From: Noviherbaspirillum denitrificans
GTDB lineage: Bacteria > Pseudomonadota > Gammaproteobacteria > Burkholderiales > Burkholderiaceae_D
Assembly: GCF_002211445.1 (NCBI RefSeq)
Contig: NZ_LSTO01000001.1
Location: forward strand, 77,211-132,185
Reading direction: 5' to 3'
Length of the DNA: 54,975 nt
Positions 17,925-28,840 of this stretch are shown piece by piece. Position 1 is the stretch's first letter. The number at the start of each line of letters is the position of its first letter. The translations under genes were made by a program, and so were the position numbers. The notes beneath the pieces were generated by a model. It did not search any database and had not been told where the DNA came from. It saw only the letters and a program-made list of their open reading frames with translations.

Positions 17925-19326
17925 CAGACAACCTTGCCGGGGTTCATGAGGTCCAGCGGGTCGAGCGCCTGCTTGAGCGCGCGCATCATGCCCAGCTCTA
18001 CTTCCGTCTTGTAGCGCCGAATTTCATTGCGCTTGAGCGCGCCAAGCCCGTGCTCGGCGGAGATCGAGCCGCCGAAACGGTGCACACTGTCATGCACGAC
18101 GCGGTTGATCGCTTCCTGGTGCGCAATGAAGGCATCGGGCGAACTCTGCTCCGGCGGCGACACGTTGTAGTGGAGGTTGCCGTCACCGAGGTGGCCGAAG
18201 GTCACCATGCGGCAGCCCGAGAAGCCTTGTTGCAACAGGATGTCGGTCTCGCGGATGAAGTCGCCGATGCGCGAAATGGGGACCGAGACATCGTGCTTGA
18301 TGTTCTTGCCTTCTTCGGCCTGCGCCAGCGGGATGTGCTCGCGCAGTGCCCATAATGCCTTTGATTGCGCAATGGAGGCGGCGACCGCGGCATCCTGGAT
18401 CATGTCCTGCTCCAGCGCGTCGGTGATCAGCGCTTCAAGCGTCGCATTCGCGTGCTCTTCGGATTCGTTGTCAGACAGTTCGAGCAGCACGTATTGCGGA
18501 TAGCGTTGCGGGAAGGGCAGGCGCATCTGCGGGAAGTGCTTGGCGACCAGCTGCAGGCAGAAGTCCGACATCAGTTCGAAGCCTGTCAGCGTCGCGCCGC
18601 ATTTTTCCTGCGCGAGCGAGAGCAGGCGCAGCGCGTCTTCCGGTGACCGCATTGCGGCCAGCGCCGTCAGTTGCGCCTGCGGTTGCGGGAAGAGCTTCAG
18701 CACGGCGGCAGTGATGATGCCGAGCGTGCCTTCGGCGCCGATGAAGAGGTCGCGCAGGTCATAGCCGGTATTGTCCTTGCGCAGTCCGCGCAATCCGTCC
18801 CAGACCTGGCCTTGCGCGGTCACGACTTCCAGGCCGAGGCAAAGCTCGCGCGAATTGCCGTAGCGGAGCACGGCCGTCCCGCCGGCATTCGAGGAGAGAT
18901 TGCCGCCGATGGTGCAGCTGCCCTCGGCCGCAAGCGAAAGCGGGAACAGGCGACCGGCGTCGGCGGCGGCGTTCTGCACCTGTTCAAGGATGCATCCGGC
19001 TTCAGCAGTCAGGGTGTTGTTGACGGTGTCGACCGCACGGATGCGGTTGAGCCTGGTGAGCGACATCACGATGGCCTTGCCGCTGTTGTCAGGCACGCTG
19101 CCCAGCACGAGTCCGGTGTTGCCGCCCTGGGGCACCACGGGCACGCGGTATTCGTTGCACAGGCGGACGATGGCTGCTACCTGTTCCGTGTTGCGGGGTT
19201 TGACGACAGCGAGCGCCTTGCCGGTGAAGCGGCGGCGCCAGTCGGTGAGGTAGCCCGCCATGTCGGTGTCCTCCGTCAGCACATAGCTGTCGCCGACCGC
19301 GGATCGGCACTTGTCGAGGAATTCGT

Positions 19327-19330
<4 letters not shown>
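17924..19330 (-). CDS. FAD-linked oxidase (D-2-hydroxyacid dehydrogenase / GlcD-like)
   Basis: This enzyme of the VAO/PCMH flavoprotein family oxidises a 2-hydroxyacid such as D-2-hydroxyglutarate, D-lactate or glycolate; the substrate cannot be fixed from sequence. The ATG at 19330 gives 468 residues (MNEFLDKCRSAVGDSY). The FAD-binding half has VPVVPQGGNTGLVLGSVP and GCTIGGNL-type glycine-rich loops (EGSCTIGGNLSSNAGG). The C-terminal FAD-oxidase domain has TFGHLGDGNLHYNV, and HGLGALKRNEI near the end. Start and stop both overlap neighbours, so it belongs to one operon with wrbA, DUF2069 and DUF4124. Confidence 0.92.
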
Positions 19331-21658
<2,328 letters not shown>

Positions 21659-21672
<14 letters not shown>

Positions 21673-22465
21673 ACCCGTACAGGGTTTCGAGCACCGCATC
21701 CGACTGCTCGGCCATCAGGTTATGGCCGCAATTGTCGATGTGCACGACCTTGGCGCCGCTGATCGCCTTCGACAGTGTCGCGGTAGCGCGCGGCGGCGTC
21801 ATCATGTCGCGCGTGCCGAGCAGGAGCAGCGTCGGGCAGGCGACTGACTGCGCCGCGGCTTCACCGTTGGCGTAGGCATTGCATGCCGAAAAATCGGTAT
21901 GGAAGACCTTGGCCGGATTGCGGCGCGACACATACTGCATCAGCCTTTGATTGCCACCCATGACGGAGAAGCCCGGACCGGGGCACGAAGGCTTGTGCGC
22001 CATCGTCGAATGCGACCAGATATTCACCATGTCGATGGCCGTCTGCTCTTCGTTCAGCGAAGCATCAAGCAGCACTTCAGACACCTTCATCGGATAAGCG
22101 GTGCCAACGAGTGCCAGGCGGGAAACGCGATCCTTTCCACGGAAGGCGGTTTCCAGCGCAATCAGCGATCCCATGCTGTGCCCGATGAGGGCCGCTTTCT
22201 GCACGCCGGCCGCATCGAGCAGCGCCAGCAGCCAATCGGCGATCGCTTCCACGCTCGCCAGCGGGCTGCCCTTGCTGCGGCCATGACCCGGCAGGTCGAC
22301 CGCCAGCACGCCGAAACCGTGATGGGCAAAGTAGCGCGTCTGCAGGATCCACACGGAGTGGTCGTGCTGCGCGCCATGGATGAAGACGACGGTCGGCAGC
22401 TCCTTGTTGAAGGCCTTGCCGCCGGTGTAGCAGTAGGTTTCCTGTCCTTGTACGTTCAGCAGCAT
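21659..22465 (-). CDS. Alpha/beta-fold hydrolase
   Basis: This 268-residue cytosolic hydrolase has all catalytic parts visible: oxyanion loop FIHGAQHDHSVW (~28-39), nucleophile elbow GHSMGS (Ser near residue 96), acid in LLLLGTRDMMTPP and His in NCGHNLMAEQ. No signal peptide is seen. The substrate is unknown; the sequence resembles ester or C-C bond hydrolases. Its start lies 1 nt after the metY stop on the same strand, so the two are likely cotranscribed. Confidence 0.9.
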
Positions 22466-22466
22466 C

Positions 22467-23777
22467 TCACGCTCCCTTCTGCGCGGCCTTCAGTCCGCGT
22501 CCCAAGTCTTCGATCAGGTCGTCGGCATCTTCCAGGCCGATCGACAGGCGCATCGTGCCTTCCGTGATGCCGGAGGCCGCGAGCTGCTCGTTCGGCACGC
22601 GGAAATGCGTGGTCGACGCGGGATGGATGACCAGCGACTTCGCATCGCCGACATTGGCCAGGTGGGAGAAGACCTTCAGCGATTCGACAAAGCGGCGGCC
22701 AGCGGCGCGGTCGCCCTTGATGCTGAAGGAGAACACGGCGCCGCAGCCCTTGGGCAGGAGCGTTTTCGCGAGCGCGTGGTCGGGATGGGATTCGAGTTCC
22801 GGATAGGAGACGGACGCGACGGCGGGATGCGACACGAGGAACTCCACGACCTTGCGCGTGTTGGCCACATGGCGCTCCATGCGCAGGCCCAGCGTCTCGA
22901 TGCCTTGCAGGATGGCAAAGGCATTGTGCGGGCTCATTACCGCGCCGAAATCGCGCAGGCCTTCGCGGCGCGCGCGCAGCGAGAAGGGCGCCACCGACGA
23001 TTCCTCCGAAAATACCATGCCATGGAAACCGTCGTACGGCTCGCACAGCTCGGCGAAATGGCCGGTCTTTTCATACGCTTGCTGCCAGTCGAAGGTGCCG
23101 CCGTCGACCAGCAGGCCGCCGATCGCAGTGCCGTGGCCGCAGAGGAACTTGGTCGCCGAGTGGAAGATCAGGTCGGCGCCATGGTCGAACGGGCGCAGCA
23201 AGTAAGGCGTGGTGAAGGTGGCGTCCACCATCAGCGGCAGGTAATGGTCATGGGCGATGGCCGCGACCTTCGGGAGGTCGAGCACGTCGAGTCCCGGATT
23301 GCCCAGCGTTTCGCCGAACAGCACCTTGGTGTTGGGCCGGATCGCATTGCGCCAGGCGTCAAGGTCGCGCGGATCGACGAAGGTTGTCTCGATGCCGAAG
23401 CGCTTCATGGTATAGGCCAGCAGGTTCTGCGAACCACCGTAGAGGGCGCGCGAGGCCACCACGTGTGAACCGGCGCCGGCGATGGTCGCCAGGCCTAGGT
23501 GCATGGCAGCCTGTCCGCTGGCGACGGCGATGCCGGCAACACCGCCCTCGAGGGCCGCAATGCGTTCTTCCAGCACGGCGTTGGTCGGGTTGGAGATGCG
23601 GGAGTAGACATGGCCCGCGCGTTCCATGTTGAACAGCGAGGCGGCATGGTCCGAGTCCTTGAAGACGAAGGATGTCGTCAGGTAGATCGGCGTGGCACGC
23701 GCGCCGGTCGCGGGATCGGGCGTGGCGCCGGCATGCAGGGACAGGGTATCGAACCCTGGATATTTCGGGGCACTCAT
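22467..23777 (-). CDS. metY: O-acetylhomoserine sulfhydrylase
   Basis: MetY is a PLP enzyme that makes homocysteine from O-acetylhomoserine and sulfide, for methionine. The 436 residues and the opening FDTLSLHAGATPDPATGARATPIY match the MetY branch better than the shorter MetZ branch. Motifs include HVYSRISNPTNAVLEERIAALEGG, ALYGGSQNLL, and the PLP lysine in HSATKFLCGHG. The C-terminal substrate loop is SLVIHPASTTH. GGAG lies about 14 nt before the ATG. No SAM riboswitch was recognised in the 199-bp gap upstream, although I cannot fold it here. Confidence 0.92.
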   Translation of the reverse strand: MSAPKYPGFDTLSLHAGATPDPATGARATPIYLTTSFVFKDSDHAASLFNMERAGHVYSRISNPTNAVLEERIAALEGGVAGIAVASGQAAMHLGLATIAGAGSHVVASRALYGGSQNLLAYTMKRFGIETTFVDPRDLDAWRNAIRPNTKVLFGETLGNPGLDVLDLPKVAAIAHDHYLPLMVDATFTTPYLLRPFDHGADLIFHSATKFLCGHGTAIGGLLVDGGTFDWQQAYEKTGHFAELCEPYDGFHGMVFSEESSVAPFSLRARREGLRDFGAVMSPHNAFAILQGIETLGLRMERHVANTRKVVEFLVSHPAVASVSYPELESHPDHALAKTLLPKGCGAVFSFSIKGDRAAGRRFVESLKVFSHLANVGDAKSLVIHPASTTHFRVPNEQLAASGITEGTMRLSIGLEDADDLIEDLGRGLKAAQKGA

Positions 23778-23976
23778 TGGGCGATAGTCTCCAAAACTTG
23801 TTCTAGATCAGTCTGGTGCGGCTCGTCTGGCGAACCCTTGCATGCTAGCATTGAACGCGAGGCCGGGCTGTCGTGCAGATGACAGGCCGTGAGCGGGAGG
23901 TGAAACGCTGGATTTTTCATTCCGCTTAGGCTACATTCAAAGGACATAACAACAACTTTCCTCGTGGGACGACGCT

Positions 23977-24423
23977 ATGAAAGTATCAGAAATCCTGAAA
24001 GTGAAGGGCGACATCCTCTACACCGTCACCCCGGACACGCCCCTGCAGAATGCCGTCGAGACGATGGCCGAGAAGGACATCGGTTCGCTCGTGGTGATGG
24101 AATTCGGTGAGCTGGTCGGCATGCTGACCTTCCGCGAGGTGATGAAGACCCTGTACCAGAACAAGGGGACGGTTGGTGCCGATACCGTGCGCAAGCACAT
24201 GGACGACCACCCGATCACCATCACACCCGATACCGAAGTCAACGAAGTGCGCCGCCTGATGCTCGAACGGCACGCCCGCTATGTGCCGGTCGTCAGCGCC
24301 AAGACGCTGTATGGCGTGATTTCGTTCTACGACGTGGCGAAGGCCGTGTTCGAGGCGCAGAGCTTCGAGAACAAGATGCTCAAGGCCTATATCCGCGATT
24401 GGCCTTCCGAGGGCGACGAATAA
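23977..24423 (+). CDS. Two-CBS-domain protein
   Basis: This 148-residue protein is almost entirely a pair of CBS domains, which bind adenine nucleotides and act as regulatory modules. The first covers about residues 8-70 (LYTVTPDTPLQNAVETMAEKDIGSLVVM), the second about 72-130 (MDDHPITITPDTEVNEVRRLMLERHARYVPVV). No catalytic or membrane domain is attached, so it probably acts on a partner protein in trans. GGGAC upstream may serve as a weak ribosome binding site. A strong terminator follows, so it is probably a single-gene transcript. The target is unknown. Confidence 0.9.
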   Translation: MKVSEILKVKGDILYTVTPDTPLQNAVETMAEKDIGSLVVMEFGELVGMLTFREVMKTLYQNKGTVGADTVRKHMDDHPITITPDTEVNEVRRLMLERHARYVPVVSAKTLYGVISFYDVAKAVFEAQSFENKMLKAYIRDWPSEGDE

Positions 24424-24451
24424 GCGCTCCCGCAGTGGCAGCAAACACAAG

Positions 24452-24490
24452 AAGCCGTTCATCGGATTGCATCCATGAGCGGCTTTTTTT
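24452..24490 (+). terminator. Terminator of the CBS-domain gene
   Basis: AAGCCGTTCAT (24452-24462) pairs with ATGAGCGGCTT (24475-24485) with one G-U pair, and the right arm runs into a 7-T tract (24484-24490). This is a standard Rho-independent terminator. Confidence 0.88.
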
Positions 24491-24541
24491 CGTCCGTACC
24501 TCAACGCAATTCCCTTGAATATCCAGAGAAAGGATCTCTCC

Positions 24542-25546
24542 ATGCATATCGCCGTCATTGGCGCCGGAATGGCCGGCCTGACCTGCGCCCGCCGATTGCA
24601 GCAGCAGGGGCACCACGTAACCGTCTACGAGCGCAATGCCGATGTCGGCGGCCGCATGGGCACGCGGCAGACGGAGCTTGGCGGCTTCGACCATGGCGCG
24701 CAGTATTTCACTGCCACCAGCGAGCGCTTCAAGAAGGAAGTGGCTGCCTGGCGCGAGGCAGGCTGGGCGGCGCCGTGGGAAGGCAGGCTGGTGATGCTGG
24801 ACAACGGGGTGGCGAGGCCCGCCGGTCGCGCGAGCACGAAGCAGCGCATGGTGGCCGTGCCCGGGATGGGCGCGCTCGGGGCACATCTGGCGGAAGATAT
24901 CGACGTGCGCCGGGAGCAGACGGTGACGGCGCTGGAACGCAATGGTGATGGCTGGCTGCTGTCCGTGCAGTGCGATTCCGTGCCCATCGCCGCCACCGCT
25001 GGCCCTTTCGATGCGGTCGTCGTCGCGCTGCCGTCCGACCTCGCTGCGCGCTTGCTGCAACCGGTATCCGTGCTGGCGGCACTGGTTGAGCAGGAACACC
25101 TTGAGCCGTGCTGGGCATTGATCCTCGGCTTCGCGCAATCGCTGGACCTCGACTACGACGGCGCGTGGGTCGAGGGCACACGTCTCAAATGGATCGCGCG
25201 CGACGCCTCCAAGCCGCAACGCCGGCCGGGCGAACACTGGATCGGGCATGCGTCCGTTGTGTGGAGCATGGAACACCTCGCCGACGATCCAGAACGGGTC
25301 AAGGAAAAGCTGCTGAAGGCCTTCCACGAAGCGACAGGCACACACGTCCAGCCGGTCTACGCGGATGTGCACCGCTGGCGTTATGCGCAGGCGGTAAGCA
25401 CATTGCCCGGTGAATGCCTGTGGGACGGCGAGACGAAACTGGGTGTATGCGGCGACTGGTTCGCGGCCGGGCTCGATGGCAGCGGCCGGGTGGAAAATGC
25501 CTACCTGAGCGGCAGCGCGCTGGCCGATACGCTAAACAAAGCTTGA
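24542..25546 (+). CDS. Renalase-like FAD-dependent oxidoreductase
   Basis: This 334-residue flavoprotein has the N-terminal Rossmann motif AVIGAGMAGLTCARRL with the ribose-binding Glu in VTVYERNADVGGRMGTR, and the FAD-contact signature GDWFAAGLDGSGRVENAYLSG at its C-terminus. It resembles bacterial renalases, which oxidise anomalous isomers of NAD(P)H, but an amine-oxidase-like role cannot be excluded. The ATG at 24542 has AAGGA about 10 nt upstream, which supports it over an earlier ATG at 24515. Its last 15 bp overlap the convergent histidine kinase gene. Confidence 0.87.
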   Translation: MHIAVIGAGMAGLTCARRLQQQGHHVTVYERNADVGGRMGTRQTELGGFDHGAQYFTATSERFKKEVAAWREAGWAAPWEGRLVMLDNGVARPAGRASTKQRMVAVPGMGALGAHLAEDIDVRREQTVTALERNGDGWLLSVQCDSVPIAATAGPFDAVVVALPSDLAARLLQPVSVLAALVEQEHLEPCWALILGFAQSLDLDYDGAWVEGTRLKWIARDASKPQRRPGEHWIGHASVVWSMEHLADDPERVKEKLLKAFHEATGTHVQPVYADVHRWRYAQAVSTLPGECLWDGETKLGVCGDWFAAGLDGSGRVENAYLSGSALADTLNKA

Positions 25547-28500
25547 CTGCGACCGCATCGCATCCTCATCGATCTGGCGCTGTGGCGCCACTACCGGCAA
25601 GCTGAGGATGAACGTGCTTCCGGCGCCGACTTCGCTTTGCACGCGAATGCGGCCGCCGAGGATGCCGGAAACAATGTTGTGCGTGATGTTCAGTCCGAGC
25701 CCTGAGCCGCCGGCACCGAGCTTGGTCGTGAAGAAGGGGTCGAAGATCCGGTTCAGGTTGGCGCCAGCGATGCCAACGCCGTCGTCCCTTACCGTCAATT
25801 CCAGCCAGCCTTCCGCGGTCGGCACCGCCTCGATCCATACTGTACCCGACTGGCGTCCTTCAAACCCATGCAGCAGCGCATTGTTGACGAGGTTGGTGAT
25901 AACCTGTCCCAGCGGCCCCGGATAACTGTCCATCATCAGCGAGTCGGGAATATCCTGCTTCACCGTGAAGGATGTCTTTTTCAGGGTCGGCCACAGCGTG
26001 AGCATGATCTCGGACACGACTTCGGCCACCGAGAACTTGCGTCGTTGCGAACTGGTCTGATCCACCGCGACCTGCTTGAACCCGGTGACGAGGTCAGCCG
26101 CGCGCTGGAGGTTGCGGACCAGGATGTCGCCGGCCGTGCCGGCATCGCCGAGATAGTTCTCCAGCATGGTGCGCTTCAGTGCGTTGCCCGCGTAGTGTTG
26201 CGACAGGTCGCGCGTCTGGTCAACCAGTGTGCTGGCAACCATCAGGCTGTTGCCGATTGGCGTGTTGAGCTCGTGCGCAATGCCGGCCACCAGCGAGCCC
26301 AGCGCGGCAAGTTTTTCGCTTCGTACCAGTTCTTCCTGCGCCTTGTTGAGGGTCTCGAGCGTTGCGGCGAGATCCTTGTTTGCCTGCTGCAGTTCTTCCG
26401 TGCGCTCGATCACGCGCTGCTCGAGGGTTGCATTCAGTTCCCGGATTTCATCCTCGATGCGGCGCTTGTCGGTGACGTCGGCGCAGGCAAGAATGCCGTA
26501 GCGCTCGCCTGCCAATGTGAATGTGTGGCCGGACAACTGGACCAGAACCCTGGTGCCATCGCCCCTGAACATCCATATTTCGCGGTGGTCGTCGGCGGCG
26601 CCGTTCTGCTTGAGTTTGTCGATCAGTGACTGGCGGTCGTCCTGGTTGCAGTACAGTCCTATTTCCACGGTGTTCCTGCCGATCACCATCTCGCGCTCGC
26701 GCTGGAACAGTTGCTCAAAGGCCCGGTTGACGTCCTTGACGATGTAGTTGCCGCGGACCTGCGTCACGAACATCGCGATTGGCGATGACTGGAAGATGGT
26801 CGAAAAGCGTTGTTCGCTGTTGCGCAGTTCTTCTTCGGCGCGCTTGCGCTCCAGCTCAGCGGATGCGCGTTCGCTGAACACCTGCAGGAGCGAGCGGACC
26901 AGGTCGGGATTGCTGAGTGTTTCGGTATGCATCACGGCGAGTACGCCAATGGTATTGCCCGCCGTATCACGCAGCGGCGCACCGGCATAGCTCTCCCAGC
27001 CGTCCTCACCCAGCGCCTCACTTTCCGGAAAGATGCTGCGGATGCCGGAAGGGAAGACGCAAATCTCGCCCTCCAGCGTGCGTGCGCAAGGCGTGCCGAT
27101 GGTGTCGTACTCGAAGTTCTCCACTGTATGTCCGCGAACATGGGCGGCGACCGAGCGCAGTCGCCCCTGGGCAGCGGGAACGCGCAGGCCGATGAAGGCG
27201 CAATTGGTGCGCAAGGCCGAGGCGAGGTCGGCCACCAGCAATTCGAAGAACGACTCGCCGGCCATGTCGCGCGTGCCTTGCGCCAGGCGCAGGAGCGCCC
27301 GGTCCGCCTCGGCCTTGCGCTCTTCCAGGATCCGCTGGTCAGTGACGTCGCGAATCACGGCAAGCATGTAGCGCTCGTTGTTGGCATTGAAGATTGTGAC
27401 GTTCGAGACGCACTTGCGCAGTTTCCCGAACTTGGTGCGCATGTCCCATTCGAAGTTGCGCGCTTTCTTGTTGGCGGCGAGTTCCTGCAACAGCGTCCAA
27501 CGCTGGGTCGGATACACCCAGATGTTGAGTTCGACGGAAGTCCTGCCGACCGACTCCTCACGCGCGAAGCCGGTGATTTCCTCGAAGGTCTGGTTGACGT
27601 CGACGAGTATGCCGTCGCGCATCCGGGTGATCGAGATCGAATCCGGGTTGCCCTGGAAGGCGCCGGCGAACTTCGCTTCCGAGAAGCTCAGCGCCTCTTC
27701 CGCGCGCCGCTTTTCTGTAATGTCCTCGGCAATCGAGAGCAGGCGGTCGGACTTGCCGGTGTTGTCGGCGATGTAGGTATGGCTCCACTGGCAGGTAATG
27801 ATCAGGCCGTCCGCACGCCGGTTCTGGCTGATGTTGCGGCTGTCGCCCTTGTCCTCGTCGAGCCGGTTGAAGAGGGCATTCACCGCCTCCTGGCTGCCAT
27901 TGGGGATGATGAAGCTGGCGTGCCTGCCTAGCGCCTGTTCACGCGAGTGGCCAAAGATGCGTTCGGCCGCCGCATTCCACTCGATGACCTGCAGCCTGCT
28001 GTCCCATTCGATGATCGCGATCGGGCTTTGCTCGACCAATGCGCGGAAGCGCTCCTCCCGCTCGTACAGTTCCTGTTCGACGCGCTTTCGCTTGTCGATG
28101 TCCTGTTCGAGTTCATGGTTCTTGCGGTCGAGCTCCTCGAACAGGCGGCGCAGGCTGGTCCGGGTGTCTTCCATGCGCCGGCTGAGCATGCCGATCTCAT
28201 CCAGGCGCTGCCAGGTGAATGGTACGTCGAGCTGCCTCCCGGCCAGCCGCTCCGCCCCCGCGCCAAGCCGCTGCAAGGGGCGCACCAGACGTCGCTCGAG
28301 CAGGACCAGGATGAGTGCGATCGACAGTGCAGCCTGGGCCAGCACGGCCGTCATTGAATTCAGGAGATCGTCGATCATGACACGGCGTAGCCGCGTGCTG
28401 CCGACTTCGATCTTGACCGAGCCGATGGTGCTGCCGCGATAGACCACGGGCTTTTCGGTGACAGCAGTAAAGCCGATGCGGCGTTCCGGCCGCTCGCCGG

Positions 28501-28804
28501 ACACAAAGACGCCAAGCGCGTTGTCACGGACCTCGATGCGCACGATGTCTTCCTTGCGGGACATCATTGCTTCGAGGAGGGCATTGCCGCTTTCCTGGTT
28601 GATGTTCCATAACGGCTCCTGCATGCCGTTGGACAGGATGTCGGCGTTCTGTTCGAGCAGTTCTTCCGTCTGCCGCTTGATGCCGTCGTTGTACTGCTTG
28701 AACCAGGAATAACCGCTGATCAGCGTCGCCGGCGCAAGCAGGCCCGCCACCACGACGAGCACGATCGCGCGTCGCAAGGTGAGAGTGCGTTTGCCGATTT
28801 TCAT
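25532..28804 (-). CDS. Multi-sensor membrane histidine kinase
   Basis: This 1090-residue sensor kinase has membrane segments at about 13-33 and 150-170 flanking a ~115-residue periplasmic domain, which contains MQEPLWNINQ, typical of cache-like sensors. HAMP follows (~171-225), then PAS (~250-370), PAS (~380-500), GAF (~515-660) and PAS (~670-790), a coiled coil, HisKA with phospho-acceptor His844 (GIAHELNTPIGN), and an ATPase domain (N box NLVNNALLHG, G1 DDGVGI, G2 GSGLGLNITHN). HELNTPIGN places it in the HELN-type group. It has no receiver domain. It lies 36 bp downstream of the response-regulator gene on the same strand; that protein is its likely partner. Confidence 0.93.
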   Translation of the reverse strand: MKIGKRTLTLRRAIVLVVVAGLLAPATLISGYSWFKQYNDGIKRQTEELLEQNADILSNGMQEPLWNINQESGNALLEAMMSRKEDIVRIEVRDNALGVFVSGERPERRIGFTAVTEKPVVYRGSTIGSVKIEVGSTRLRRVMIDDLLNSMTAVLAQAALSIALILVLLERRLVRPLQRLGAGAERLAGRQLDVPFTWQRLDEIGMLSRRMEDTRTSLRRLFEELDRKNHELEQDIDKRKRVEQELYEREERFRALVEQSPIAIIEWDSRLQVIEWNAAAERIFGHSREQALGRHASFIIPNGSQEAVNALFNRLDEDKGDSRNISQNRRADGLIITCQWSHTYIADNTGKSDRLLSIAEDITEKRRAEEALSFSEAKFAGAFQGNPDSISITRMRDGILVDVNQTFEEITGFAREESVGRTSVELNIWVYPTQRWTLLQELAANKKARNFEWDMRTKFGKLRKCVSNVTIFNANNERYMLAVIRDVTDQRILEERKAEADRALLRLAQGTRDMAGESFFELLVADLASALRTNCAFIGLRVPAAQGRLRSVAAHVRGHTVENFEYDTIGTPCARTLEGEICVFPSGIRSIFPESEALGEDGWESYAGAPLRDTAGNTIGVLAVMHTETLSNPDLVRSLLQVFSERASAELERKRAEEELRNSEQRFSTIFQSSPIAMFVTQVRGNYIVKDVNRAFEQLFQREREMVIGRNTVEIGLYCNQDDRQSLIDKLKQNGAADDHREIWMFRGDGTRVLVQLSGHTFTLAGERYGILACADVTDKRRIEDEIRELNATLEQRVIERTEELQQANKDLAATLETLNKAQEELVRSEKLAALGSLVAGIAHELNTPIGNSLMVASTLVDQTRDLSQHYAGNALKRTMLENYLGDAGTAGDILVRNLQRAADLVTGFKQVAVDQTSSQRRKFSVAEVVSEIMLTLWPTLKKTSFTVKQDIPDSLMMDSYPGPLGQVITNLVNNALLHGFEGRQSGTVWIEAVPTAEGWLELTVRDDGVGIAGANLNRIFDPFFTTKLGAGGSGLGLNITHNIVSGILGGRIRVQSEVGAGSTFILSLPVVAPQRQIDEDAMRSQSSFV

Positions 28805-28840
28805 GCGTGTCCCGTCCTTGAATTCGGTACGGGCAGGGGA

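Noticed and set aside
23778-23976. SAM riboswitch upstream of metY
   Set aside because: I looked for one because of the gene's role but recognised no SAM-I or SAM-II core; a covariance-model search would be decisive.
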